Source: Clostridia bacterium (lineage in GTDB: Bacteria; Bacillota; Clostridia; Christensenellales; Aristaeellaceae). From it: 12,317 nucleotides of DNA. The notes beneath the pieces were generated by a model. The model did not search any database, was not told the origin of the DNA, and saw only the letters and a program-made list of their open reading frames with translations. Of this stretch, positions 1 to 6,658 are shown one piece after another; within the stretch, counting starts at the first letter, position 1; each line of letters opens with the position of its first letter. A program made the translations under genes and the position numbers. Location of the stretch: the NCBI GenBank assembly GCA_017551645.1, contig JAFZLE010000229.1, positions 1 through 12,317 on the forward strand. Reading direction: 5' to 3'.

Positions 1-185
1 AGTTCCTGAAACAGAACGCGGAAGTCGCGGGTACCCCTGACGGTCTGCAGCTGCTTAACTCCCTGCCCGACCAGAACCTGCGCATGGGCTGTACGGTGAT
101 CGTCATCGTGCCTATACTCTGCGCCTATCCCTTCTTCCAGAGATACTTTGTGCAGGGCCTCACAGTGGGCAGCGTGAAAGGCTGA
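1..185 (+). CDS. Carbohydrate ABC transporter permease, YtcP-type (3' end only)
   Basis: Only the last 60 codons are present (reading frame from base 3, stop TGA at 183-185); the gene begins before the window. The translation ends in a hydrophobic helix (VIVIVPILCAYPFF) followed by a short tail, QRYFVQGLTVGSVKG. This is the typical C-terminus of YtcP/CUT1 sugar permeases, in which the last membrane helix is followed by a G-SVKG tail. The permease at 9530-11227 ends almost the same way (PIICVYPFLQ...GSVKG), so the window holds two paralogous importers. The gene lies 63 bp upstream of the binding-protein gene at 249 with no terminator between, so the two are probably co-transcribed. Whether this permease also carries an N-terminal extra domain like its paralogue cannot be seen here. 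Confidence 0.88.
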   Translation, partial: FLKQNAEVAGTPDGLQLLNSLPDQNLRMGCTVIVIVPILCAYPFFQRYFVQGLTVGSVKG

Positions 186-207
186 CACCGTTTCCGATTC
201 GTTGCTT

Positions 208-222
208 ACAGCTTAAAGCTGT
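208..222 (+). other. Short intercistronic hairpin before SBP1
   Basis: ACAGCT-taa-AGCTGT is a perfect 6-bp inverted repeat with a 3-nt loop, sitting between the permease stop (185) and the ribosome site of the binding-protein gene (AAGGAGG, 234-240). No U-run follows, so it is not an intrinsic terminator. It could be an mRNA processing or stability stem that lets the binding-protein message outlive the permease message, or a small operator. The function is inferred. Confidence 0.4.
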
Positions 223-248
223 GCAAATATTTAAAGGAGGACCACGTT

Positions 249-1775
249 ATGAAGAAACTGCTTTCTATGGTCATCGCTCTGGTCATGTGCTTGACTGCGC
301 TGCCCTTTGCCCTGGCCGAAGGCGAAGTACCCGTGATCGACTGGTATATCGGTACCGGTGATCCGCCCGCCGACATTCAGATGGTCAATGACGCTCTGAA
401 CGAGTATCTCGTTGAGAAGATCGGCTGCAAAGTCAACCTCAACTACATGAACAGCGCCGATTGGGAGCAAAAAATCGACACCATGATCTCCTCTGGCCAG
501 GATATGGGCATCGTAGGCTTTGGCTCCCAGAGCAAGAGCGACTATGTCATCCAGTCCCAGCGCGGCAGCTACTACCCCCTGGATGAACTGCTCGAGGAGT
601 ACGGTGAAGGCACCTATGCCCTGTTCCCGGACGCGGTTTGGGACGGCATGAGGATCAACGGCAAGATCTACGGCATTCCCGCCCTCAAGGACAACGGCTA
701 CTTCATCAGCCTTATCTACAACGCGGACATGGTGGAAGAGCTGGGCATCGACCTGAGCGATATCGACTACTCCAACTTCCGCGATCTGGAAGAGCTGTTC
801 TACGAGACCAAGGAAGCCCGCGACGCGGCGCATCCCGAGATGGCCGAATACCCCATCTGCTGGAACGTCAGCCTGCTCTATCCTTACTACTTCGCTTTCG
901 AGACCTTCCTTAACGACAGCTATATGGCCGTCGCCAATATTGAAGGCATAATGGATATCGAAGGTTTCGACACCGACACCGTATTCAATTTCTATGATAC
1001 CCCCGAGTTCCTCGAGTTCGCTCTGCAGAAGCAGAAGCTGGTCGCGGACGGCATCTATCTGTACGATTACACCGATAAGTCCGACCTCAGAAAGCCCAAT
1101 GACGGTGTTTGCTACTTTGTTGGTTGGGGCTACTGCTACATGCAGGAGCACCTCTACTCTGAACAGTGGACCAGCAAGATGATCATGAGCGACACCATCT
1201 GGACCGAGACCAACAACTACTTCTCCGCCGGTACCGCGATCAGCGCCAACTGCGCTTATCCCGAGAAGGCGTTCCAGGTGCTCAACCTCGTCAACACCGA
1301 TCCTTACGTAGCCACCATGCTGCGCTTCGGTCTCGAAGGCGTACACTGGGTGCGCGGCGAGGACGGCAAGATGACCTTCGACTTTGAAGGCGGCCGCAAC
1401 AAGGTCGTCGGTGAGCGCGGCTACTACTTCTGGTACAACGCCCCCATCGGCAACCTGACCATCGTTGAAGCTCCCGAATCCCTGGTCGGCCCCAACAATG
1501 AGATGATGGAAACCATGATCGAGCTCAACGAAGCCTGCCTCATCCCCAGCCATCTGGGCTTCGTGTTCGATCCCGCTCCCGTTGTAAACCAGATAGCGGC
1601 CTGCACCAGCGTTGTTGCTGAGTATCAGGGCGCCCTCACCAGAGGCCAGTTCGAGACTCCCGAAGATGTCGAGGCCAACGTTGCTGAGTTCCGTCAGAAG
1701 CTGCATGATAACGGCGTAGACGAAGTCGTCGCCGAAGTGCAGCGCCAGGTCGAAGCTTGGGAAGCCGCAAAATAA
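249..1775 (+). CDS. Extracellular solute-binding protein, LplA-like CUT1 family (SBP1)
   Basis: A 508-residue substrate-binding subunit of a sugar ABC importer, acting outside the cytoplasmic membrane. The start ATG at 249 has AAGGAGG 8 nt upstream. The leader has Lys2-Lys3, a hydrophobic core (about 5-20) and a signal peptidase I-like ALA|EGE site after residue 23. Cys14 lies in the hydrophobic core with Met before it and Thr after it, which is not a lipobox, so the protein is probably not a lipoprotein. The mature part has the size and composition of the large (about 500-residue) LplA-type binding proteins, with many aromatic residues and a late GLEGVHW...EDG segment that SBP2 shares in diverged form (GVEDLHW...EDG). 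It follows a YtcP-type permease end and is closed by a strong terminator. The substrate is unknown; oligosaccharides are usual for the family. Confidence 0.87.
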   Translation: MKKLLSMVIALVMCLTALPFALAEGEVPVIDWYIGTGDPPADIQMVNDALNEYLVEKIGCKVNLNYMNSADWEQKIDTMISSGQDMGIVGFGSQSKSDYVIQSQRGSYYPLDELLEEYGEGTYALFPDAVWDGMRINGKIYGIPALKDNGYFISLIYNADMVEELGIDLSDIDYSNFRDLEELFYETKEARDAAHPEMAEYPICWNVSLLYPYYFAFETFLNDSYMAVANIEGIMDIEGFDTDTVFNFYDTPEFLEFALQKQKLVADGIYLYDYTDKSDLRKPNDGVCYFVGWGYCYMQEHLYSEQWTSKMIMSDTIWTETNNYFSAGTAISANCAYPEKAFQVLNLVNTDPYVATMLRFGLEGVHWVRGEDGKMTFDFEGGRNKVVGERGYYFWYNAPIGNLTIVEAPESLVGPNNEMMETMIELNEACLIPSHLGFVFDPAPVVNQIAACTSVVAEYQGALTRGQFETPEDVEANVAEFRQKLHDNGVDEVVAEVQRQVEAWEAAK

Positions 1776-1804
1776 TACTGCTGCCTGAGTTGTTATGACC
1801 AAGC

Positions 1805-1844
1805 AAAAGCCATCGCGCCGTTTGGCGCGATGGCTTCTTGTTTA
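1805..1844. terminator. Bidirectional intrinsic terminator between convergent operons
   Basis: A perfect 13-bp stem, AAGCCATCGCGCC (1807-1819) with GGCGCGATGGCTT (1824-1836) and a GTTT loop. On the + strand it is followed by a T-rich stretch (CTTGTTT); on the - strand the complement reads TTTTGCTT after the stem. It lies between the stop of SBP1 (1775) and the stop of the DUF5107 gene (1857), so it should end transcription from both sides. Confidence 0.88.
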
Positions 1845-1856
1845 TGCGCGATATTA

Positions 1857-3914
1857 TTATTCTGCGAACATCCGGAAGTCAAGCTCGTAGGGCGGTTTTG
1901 CGCCGGCACGGTCAAAGGGTTTCCCTGCTTTCGCGGCCAGCTTCTCCTGTATGTTATACCACAGTTCGCTCAGTGAGATCTCGCCTTCCTGTATATCGGG
2001 GATCTCCAGATATCTGCCTCCGTTTTCCAGGATCGCGAGCGCCTTTTCCGCTTCCCCCGCCTCAGACAGCGCGAAGGCGTAATACAGTTTCATCCTGGGC
2101 AGGTCCCGTATGGCGTCGGCGCATCCTTCGATGTATTCTTTCTGCTTTTCAAACAACTTGGCGGACTGCAGGTGCCGCGCGGTCATTTTGGCAAGGCTCG
2201 CGTCGTCAGGCGCAAGCTTCGCGGCTTCCAGCATGGTCAGCGCGCAGCCTTCTGTATCGCCCCTGACCCGTTTGAGCTCCGCCAGGGCGTAAAGCCCCCA
2301 GGCGGTCTTCTCCGCTTTGAGCGAGCGATCGATGTATATCTCCGCCCGCAGCAGATCCGGCACGGACAGATATAGACAGCCCAGCTGCAGGAGCGTGTAC
2401 CAGTTGTCCGCGTCGGGCCCCTGCACCGCTTCCTCAAGCGCAAGCGTCCACTCTTTCTGCTTTATCCATGCCGCGGGTGCGGTATCTTTGGGATGCGCTC
2501 CCATGCTTCCCTTTTCCAGCAGGTCTATATACGCCGCCTGCGCGTCACCTGTTTTGCCAAAGTCCAGCTGCGGGCACATCTGCCTGGTGCCCGCTTTTTC
2601 GCGCCTCAGGTTTTCCAGCGCGCCCCAGCCGGAACCAGTGGAGATCAGTTCTTCCGCGGGAGCCAGCGCCATATCATGGGTGTCTTTGAGCAGCTGTTCC
2701 AGCGCTTCGGCGCTTATCAGGCTGTCTATCCTGCTCTCCACTTCGCCGCGCGCGGTGTCCCAGTCGGAATGCACTTTTTTGCCGTCCGCGTTCATCGCGC
2801 CGTAGATCTCCAGCCATTCCCAGGCCGTGCGGGGCGGCATGGGTATATGCTCGCTCTGGGTATGGGCCAGGCCGCACTGGATCTCGCAGTATTTGCCGTC
2901 ACAGCCTTCGCCGCTCAGGTACTCCTGCCACTTGCGTCCGCCCGGGCCCTGCCCCCACACGAATATCTTGCGGCCCACGAGGCGGGACGTGGACGCCTGG
3001 AACAGGCCGTAACCTTCTTTAGACAACTGGCAGGTATACATCCTGCGGGTCTTGTCCGTGCGGAAAAAGTAGTCCACGGAAACGGGGTTGTTGTCCGGAT
3101 AAGTTATATCGATGTCTCCCCCCGCCGCTTCCATCTTACGGCGGAAACGGTTGTCCTCAGGCAGCCGCTGCACGACGTCACTGAGTTTTATAGTGGGCAC
3201 AGGCACGGTGGTCATTACGCCGTTGAGCGGCGTATAGGCGCCCACCGCCGGCACCACCACGCGCGCGCCATCAACATGCGGCACTGCGATATTGCTCCAC
3301 CAGTACATGGCCGTGGCGTGCAGTGCGGGATTGACCACCCTCATGCGGGCATACAGCAGGCGGGAGCCTTCGGGCAGGAAGAAGTCCATCTGGTATACCA
3401 CGCCGCGGATGCGCTCAAATTCGTACATCCTGAGCACGGGAGTGCCGTCATCAAGGCTCAGCCTTGCGGCGAATATGGGCGAGCAGGTGAATGGAGTATG
3501 CCCGTGCACGCCGCAGTTCCACTCCACGCCTCCCGAGCACCACGCGGAGCGCGTTGCCAGATACGCGGGTCTGACCACCGGGTTTTTGAACAGCAGCTCC
3601 CTGCCTCTCTCCTTATCGAACAGGCTCCACAGCTTGCCGCCAAGGCTCGGCACGAACTCGGCTCTCAGAAACTCGTTTTCCAGCACTATGCTTTCAGGCT
3701 GCCCGCCCGTGTATTCACGGTTGTAATTGTCCTGGAAGCGGTATGGAAATATGCTTTTCAAAAACTCATACTTCAGGTACAGCCCGTCCTCCTCCGGCAG
3801 GTCAGAAGGCATATCGGGGTCTCTGGTGTTGACGGTAAACAGCGGCGGCAGGCTGCTTTCCGGCCCAATATCCGCGCTTTTTACGTCCAGTTTAGACTTA
3901 TACAAACTCGTCAT
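1857..3914 (-). CDS. DUF5107 domain protein with C-terminal TPR-like helical repeats
   Basis: A 685-residue protein with no signal peptide, so probably cytoplasmic. Residues about 70-370 match the DUF5107 pattern, a fold related to galactose mutarotases/aldose epimerases: LGGKLWSLFDK (91-101), WCSGGVEWNCG..GH (125-139), and a late KWQEYLSGEG...CEIQCGLAHTQ stretch (328-353) followed by AWEWLEIYG. Residues about 480-640 are Ala/Leu-rich helices with TPR-like spacing (WYTLLQLGCLYLS, WGLYALAELKR, KLYYAFALSEAGEAEKAL). Larger DUF5107-TPR proteins near 1000 residues are common, so this is a shorter version. Start ATG at 3914, with GGAGG 7 nt upstream (3922-3926). It is the last gene of the kinase-SIS-SIS operon, 23 nt after the previous stop. 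Family activity is not established; the operon suggests recognition or anomer handling of the same sugar. Confidence 0.85.
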   Translation of the reverse strand: MTSLYKSKLDVKSADIGPESSLPPLFTVNTRDPDMPSDLPEEDGLYLKYEFLKSIFPYRFQDNYNREYTGGQPESIVLENEFLRAEFVPSLGGKLWSLFDKERGRELLFKNPVVRPAYLATRSAWCSGGVEWNCGVHGHTPFTCSPIFAARLSLDDGTPVLRMYEFERIRGVVYQMDFFLPEGSRLLYARMRVVNPALHATAMYWWSNIAVPHVDGARVVVPAVGAYTPLNGVMTTVPVPTIKLSDVVQRLPEDNRFRRKMEAAGGDIDITYPDNNPVSVDYFFRTDKTRRMYTCQLSKEGYGLFQASTSRLVGRKIFVWGQGPGGRKWQEYLSGEGCDGKYCEIQCGLAHTQSEHIPMPPRTAWEWLEIYGAMNADGKKVHSDWDTARGEVESRIDSLISAEALEQLLKDTHDMALAPAEELISTGSGWGALENLRREKAGTRQMCPQLDFGKTGDAQAAYIDLLEKGSMGAHPKDTAPAAWIKQKEWTLALEEAVQGPDADNWYTLLQLGCLYLSVPDLLRAEIYIDRSLKAEKTAWGLYALAELKRVRGDTEGCALTMLEAAKLAPDDASLAKMTARHLQSAKLFEKQKEYIEGCADAIRDLPRMKLYYAFALSEAGEAEKALAILENGGRYLEIPDIQEGEISLSELWYNIQEKLAAKAGKPFDRAGAKPPYELDFRMFAE

Positions 3915-3937
3915 CTGCGTGCCTCCACCGTATTTGT

Positions 3938-4669
3938 TTACCAGCCGTGCTTCTGGTACTCAGGCTCTACCACGGTATGGTTATAATCCGCGCCGCCCGG
4001 GAAATTCGCGCTCTTCAGGATACCCGGCGTTATTCCCTTTTCAAGCAGTTTTTCCACGGCTACGCTGGTCATGCTCCACATGATCAGGTTGCTGGCGATG
4101 CCGCTGGCAGCCGCGTAGCGCGCTTCTATGCCCGGCACTTCCAGCATGGCTTCCGCGGCGGGAGCGCAGTTGTCCAGCGCCAGGTCCACCATCTCGTACA
4201 GTCTCTTGCCGGAAGGATGCACGGGTTCCACCGACTTGGTATATTCCATGGACGTGAAGGCGATAACCTTTATGCCCATCTTTTTAGCTTCGAAAGCCAG
4301 ATCCACGACATTTACCGTGCGCCCGGATACCGAGGACACGAACAGCAGGTCCCCGGGGCGCATATCGCTTAACTTAAGCGCGTACGCCGCCATGCCCCAG
4401 GTGGAAGTGTCCAAGTCGCTCCTGTCCCTCGGGCGGCCCAGTTTCTCAACGTTCATGTTCCAGGAAAAATGCTTGTAGAAGATGGGTCCGCCGCCCCTGT
4501 AGATGGAATCGTATTCCACATGGTGGGCAATGGCGCTCAGATATACGTTGCCGCCGTTTGCCACGGTGTCGGCGATCATTTCCCCGCCCTTGATGATGTT
4601 TTCCCGCTGAGTGGCGCGGACCTTCGCGATCAGTTGGTCAACGGCTTCGTTGTAACGATCCAGCAGCAT
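3938..4669 (-). CDS. SIS-domain protein A, divergent sugar-phosphate-binding paralogue
   Basis: A 243-residue SIS (sugar isomerase) domain protein of the small PF13580/UPF0309-like type; this fold binds phosphosugars and usually dimerises. Visible signatures are SSVSGR (112-117), VIAFTS (135-140), HPSGK (151-155) and LDNC (165-168), all shared with the neighbour SIS-B. It departs from SIS-B at the first sugar-phosphate loop: where SIS-B reads FGCSHAG, this protein has SAIAHHV (45-51), losing the Gly and the Ser. It also lacks SIS-B's VGPTSTAVG segment, with EARYAAASG in its place. Start ATG at 4669, with GGAGG at 4679-4683 directly abutting the stop of SIS-B; the genes are only 14 nt apart, which suggests coupled translation. 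It may be an isomerase or etherase with altered specificity, or a regulatory partner forming mixed dimers with SIS-B. Substrate unknown. Confidence 0.85.
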   Translation of the reverse strand: MLLDRYNEAVDQLIAKVRATQRENIIKGGEMIADTVANGGNVYLSAIAHHVEYDSIYRGGGPIFYKHFSWNMNVEKLGRPRDRSDLDTSTWGMAAYALKLSDMRPGDLLFVSSVSGRTVNVVDLAFEAKKMGIKVIAFTSMEYTKSVEPVHPSGKRLYEMVDLALDNCAPAAEAMLEVPGIEARYAAASGIASNLIMWSMTSVAVEKLLEKGITPGILKSANFPGGADYNHTVVEPEYQKHGW

Positions 4670-4683
4670 GATTCTTATCCTCC

Positions 4684-5430
4684 TCAGTGTCCCATATAGA
4701 ATATATGATCTTTATACTGTTTGAGCATCTTCTCGTTGTGCGAGTCGCCGCCCGCCACGTTCGCGCTCATGAACACCGGCGGCAGCAGCCCGTCCCCAAG
4801 CAGCAGTTCCACGCACCTGACCATAACGGAATTGAGTATCGCCGCGCCCACCGCGGTGGAAGTCGGCCCGACCTTTTCCGGCAGACCTTCCAGCGCCACG
4901 CTCCCGTCTCCCAGGCAGCCGCAGTTGTCTATGACTATGTCCGCGCAGTCCTTGAGCAGTTTGCCGGAAGGATGGCGCGACGGGTTGTGCCTGCCCGCCT
5001 CAAGGCTGGTGAGCGCGATGATCCGCGCGCCTTTCTCGCGGCAGCGCAGGGCGAAATCAATCGTTACGGTATTTCTGCCCGACACCGAGTGGATGATGAC
5101 CGTATCGCCCTGTTTGATCGGGTTAAAGTCACATATCAGCTTCCCGTATTCGGGCAGGCGCTCTATCTGGCTGGTGAACGTGGCGGGATCCACGTCAAGG
5201 TTGAGCCCCGGCGCCTTTATGGGATTGATAAGCGCCATTCCGCCGGTACGATAGTAAAGCTCCAGCGCCAGCAGGCCCGCGTGGCTGCAGCCGAAAGCGA
5301 ACAGATCGCCGCCGTCCTTAACCGTCTGCCGCATGAGCTGCGCCGCCTGTTCCATGTTCCCGAACTGGGTGCTCTGCACGCTGTCGATCACAGTTCTCAG
5401 ATTGTCAAAGTATTTCTCCATGCCGTTCAT
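4684..5430 (-). CDS. SIS-domain protein B, putative sugar-phosphate isomerase-like enzyme
   Basis: A 248-residue SIS-domain protein of the UPF0309/PF13580 type, expected to bind a phosphosugar in the cytoplasm. The motifs look intact: FGCSHAG with ELYYRTGG (46-64) as the first phosphate-binding loop region, HSVSGRN (114-120) as the second, IIALTS (137-142), HPSGK (153-157), DIVIDNC (164-170) followed by GDGS, and VGPTSTAVG (187-195). MurNAc-6-phosphate etherase and glucosamine-phosphate isomerases share this fold, so the reaction cannot be fixed from the sequence. The start ATG overlaps the kinase stop by 4 nt (ATGA, 5427-5430), and GGAGG lies about 9 nt upstream inside the kinase gene; Met4 is a weaker alternative start. 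The tight coupling to a BadF-type kinase suggests it uses the kinase product or a downstream sugar phosphate. Confidence 0.87.
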   Translation of the reverse strand: MNGMEKYFDNLRTVIDSVQSTQFGNMEQAAQLMRQTVKDGGDLFAFGCSHAGLLALELYYRTGGMALINPIKAPGLNLDVDPATFTSQIERLPEYGKLICDFNPIKQGDTVIIHSVSGRNTVTIDFALRCREKGARIIALTSLEAGRHNPSRHPSGKLLKDCADIVIDNCGCLGDGSVALEGLPEKVGPTSTAVGAAILNSVMVRCVELLLGDGLLPPVFMSANVAGGDSHNEKMLKQYKDHIFYMGH

Positions 5431-6389
5431 GCGAATAACCCTCCCGCGTCGATTATCATGTCCGGGAACCTGTCCGCCAGCGTGAGCTTGACTTCCAGTT
5501 CACTCATGCCCTTTTCCAGCAGCCTCAGTGCCGGCCCCGCCAGCACGTGCTCAAAGCAGGGCGGTCTCAGGGTAAAGCGTTCGTCTATGCGCCGCATGTA
5601 GGCCTGGCAGCTTTCCCGCATGAGCGGATGTGCCTTCCACGCGCCGCCGCACAGCACGATCTCCCTTTCTTCAGTCGGCCCGAAGCGGGTTATCAGCGCT
5701 TCGATCTGCCTGCCTATATCTTCGCCCGCGCGCCTGAAAATGTCCAATGCCACTCCGTCGTTCGCGTAAGCCGCTTTGGCGACCAAAGGGACCAGCTTCG
5801 CCGCGATGGCGTAGGGCGCGGCCGATTTCACCACATACGGCGGCGGATACTTGTTGAGCGGTGTGCCGTAAAACTCGCTGAGCAGGTCCATAAGCAGGGT
5901 CTTTTCTCCCCAGCCGTTGGACTGGCGGCACACTGCCCTCATCGCCTGCAGTCCGATCCATACGCCGCTGCCCTGGTCGCCCATCACGGGCCCCCAGCCG
6001 CCTATGCTGCCGCTGACTTTTCCGTCCCGGATTATAAACACGTCAGAGCCCGTGCCGGAAAGCGCCAGCAGCCCGCTTTGCCTGCATGCTCCCGCGTACA
6101 GCCCCGCCACAGGTTCGGGTATCTGCCGGATGCTCTCCACGTCTGCCGTTTCACGCAGTTCCTTTTCGAACCGGTCCCTGTCCCCTATGAACACCTCGTC
6201 CACGCGCAGGGGCACGCTCAAAAACGGCTTGAGCTGCCCGACGCAGTCTGTTATATGCGCGGCAATATCCTCCGGGGAATTCTGGGTGATGTTCACTCCC
6301 CCGGACCTGGCTTTGCACACAAGACGCATATCGTCCGTATACATGACCGCCACGATTTTGCTGCCCCCGCCGTCTACCGCAAGATACAT
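5427..6389 (-). CDS. BadF/BadG/BcrA/BcrD-family sugar kinase (N-acetylglucosamine kinase-like)
   Basis: A 320-residue ASKHA-fold ATPase, first gene of the - strand operon. Motifs, numbered from the chosen ATG: DGGGSK (6-11, phosphate 1), GGVN (30-33, sugar side), SGTGSD (111-116, phosphate 2), GGWGPVMGDQGSG (130-142), and a late GGAWKAHPLM (adenosine region). The GGWG..GD.GSG motif is typical of the GlcNAc/GlcN kinase branch rather than of the benzoyl-CoA reductase subunits. The catalytic-base position, usually an Asp in an nDA-like motif about 20 residues before GTGS, appears to be Glu here (IPEPVAG). I chose ATG 6389 because GGAGG lies 3 nt upstream and the protein then begins MYLAVDGGGSK as is usual for the family. 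An in-frame TTG at 6407 would add six residues but lies inside a hairpin and has no ribosome site. The substrate is likely a hexose or amino sugar, unproven. Confidence 0.87.
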   Translation of the reverse strand: MYLAVDGGGSKIVAVMYTDDMRLVCKARSGGVNITQNSPEDIAAHITDCVGQLKPFLSVPLRVDEVFIGDRDRFEKELRETADVESIRQIPEPVAGLYAGACRQSGLLALSGTGSDVFIIRDGKVSGSIGGWGPVMGDQGSGVWIGLQAMRAVCRQSNGWGEKTLLMDLLSEFYGTPLNKYPPPYVVKSAAPYAIAAKLVPLVAKAAYANDGVALDIFRRAGEDIGRQIEALITRFGPTEEREIVLCGGAWKAHPLMRESCQAYMRRIDERFTLRPPCFEHVLAGPALRLLEKGMSELEVKLTLADRFPDMIIDAGGLFA

Positions 6390-6399
6390 AAACCTCCGC

Positions 6400-6415
6400 G
6401 CGGCCAAATGGCCGC
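6400..6415 (-). other. Leader hairpin just upstream of the kinase ribosome site
   Basis: GCGGCC-ATTT-GGCCGC (read on the - strand) is a perfect 6-bp stem with a 4-nt loop that ends a few bases before GGAGG (6393-6397). The TTG at 6407 falls inside it, which argues against that codon as the start. The stem could tune access to the ribosome site; the effect is inferred. Confidence 0.4.
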
Positions 6416-6426
6416 AGACGCATTAT

Positions 6427-6444
6427 TGAAGGTTATACACTTCA
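6427..6444. promoter_or_regulatory. Imperfect dyad at the kinase-operon transcription start (candidate operator)
   Basis: TGAAGGTTATACACTTCA is an 18-bp imperfect palindrome (TGAAG....CTTCA arms, TTATA-like centre; 7 of 9 pairs match). It overlaps the predicted start point of the - strand promoter (about 6443) and would cover positions about +1 to +17, a classic repressor position. No regulator gene is in the window, and it does not fit a cre box consensus that I recognise. Confidence 0.35.
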
Positions 6445-6449
6445 CCAAT

Positions 6450-6478
6450 ATTTTACAATAAACAGGTCTCAGCGTCAA
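6450..6478 (-). promoter_or_regulatory. Sigma-70/SigA-type promoter of the kinase-SIS-SIS-DUF5107 operon
   Basis: On the - strand: TTGACG (6478-6473), a spacer of exactly 17 nt, then TAAAAT (6455-6450). Each box is one mismatch from consensus. Transcription would start near 6443, giving a leader of about 54 nt before the ATG at 6389. Confidence 0.7.
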
Positions 6479-6566
6479 CATATACATATGAAAAACTTCC
6501 GTTTCAGGCAGTGGTCAGAACGCGGCTGCGCGCCTTTATCCCGCGGCGCCCGCCGTGTGTTTTATA

Positions 6567-6595
6567 TTGACATATCGCCCTTTATCTGCTACAAT
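6567..6595 (+). promoter_or_regulatory. Strong SigA-type promoter of the second importer
   Basis: TTGACA (6567-6572), a 17-nt spacer, then TACAAT (6590-6595): a perfect -35 box and a -10 box one base from consensus. Transcription would start near 6602, with a leader of about 57 nt ending in AAGGAGG before the SBP2 start at 6659. It diverges from the - strand promoter, with the two -35 boxes about 90 bp apart. Confidence 0.8.
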
Positions 6596-6608
6596 CAATC
6601 CATCTGAA

Positions 6609-6633
6609 CGTTTTATGATTTCTATATAAAACG
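6609..6633. promoter_or_regulatory. CGTTTTAT-N9-ATAAAACG dyad downstream of the SBP2 promoter
   Basis: A perfect 8-bp inverted repeat, CGTTTTAT (6609-6616) and ATAAAACG (6626-6633), separated by 9 nt and spanning about +7 to +32 of the predicted transcript. It could be a repressor operator or a 5' mRNA stem. It has no U-run and precedes the ribosome site by about 10 nt, so it is not a terminator. The regulator is unknown. Confidence 0.45.
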
Positions 6634-6658
6634 CTCAACACGATAAGGAGGAAAAACA

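Noticed and set aside
202..230. Possible promoter TTGCTT-17-AAATAT before SBP1
   Set aside because: The boxes are poor, and the implied start point (about 237) would cut into the ribosome site of SBP1. Co-transcription with the upstream permease is more likely.
231..1802. Full-length open frame of 523 codons antisense to SBP1
   Set aside because: It mirrors the real gene. Strong codon bias avoids TTA, CTA and TCA, so the antisense frame stays open. It has no family motifs, and SBP1 has a clear ribosome site, signal peptide and terminator.
2493..3986. Open frame of 497 codons on the + strand across the DUF5107 gene
   Set aside because: The - strand protein has conserved DUF5107 motifs and a proper ribosome site; the + strand translation is Arg/His/Ala-rich with no motifs.
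6390..6407. Longer kinase start at the TTG at 6407
   Set aside because: The TTG lies inside a perfect hairpin with no ribosome site, while ATG 6389 has GGAGG just upstream and gives the usual N-terminus for the family.
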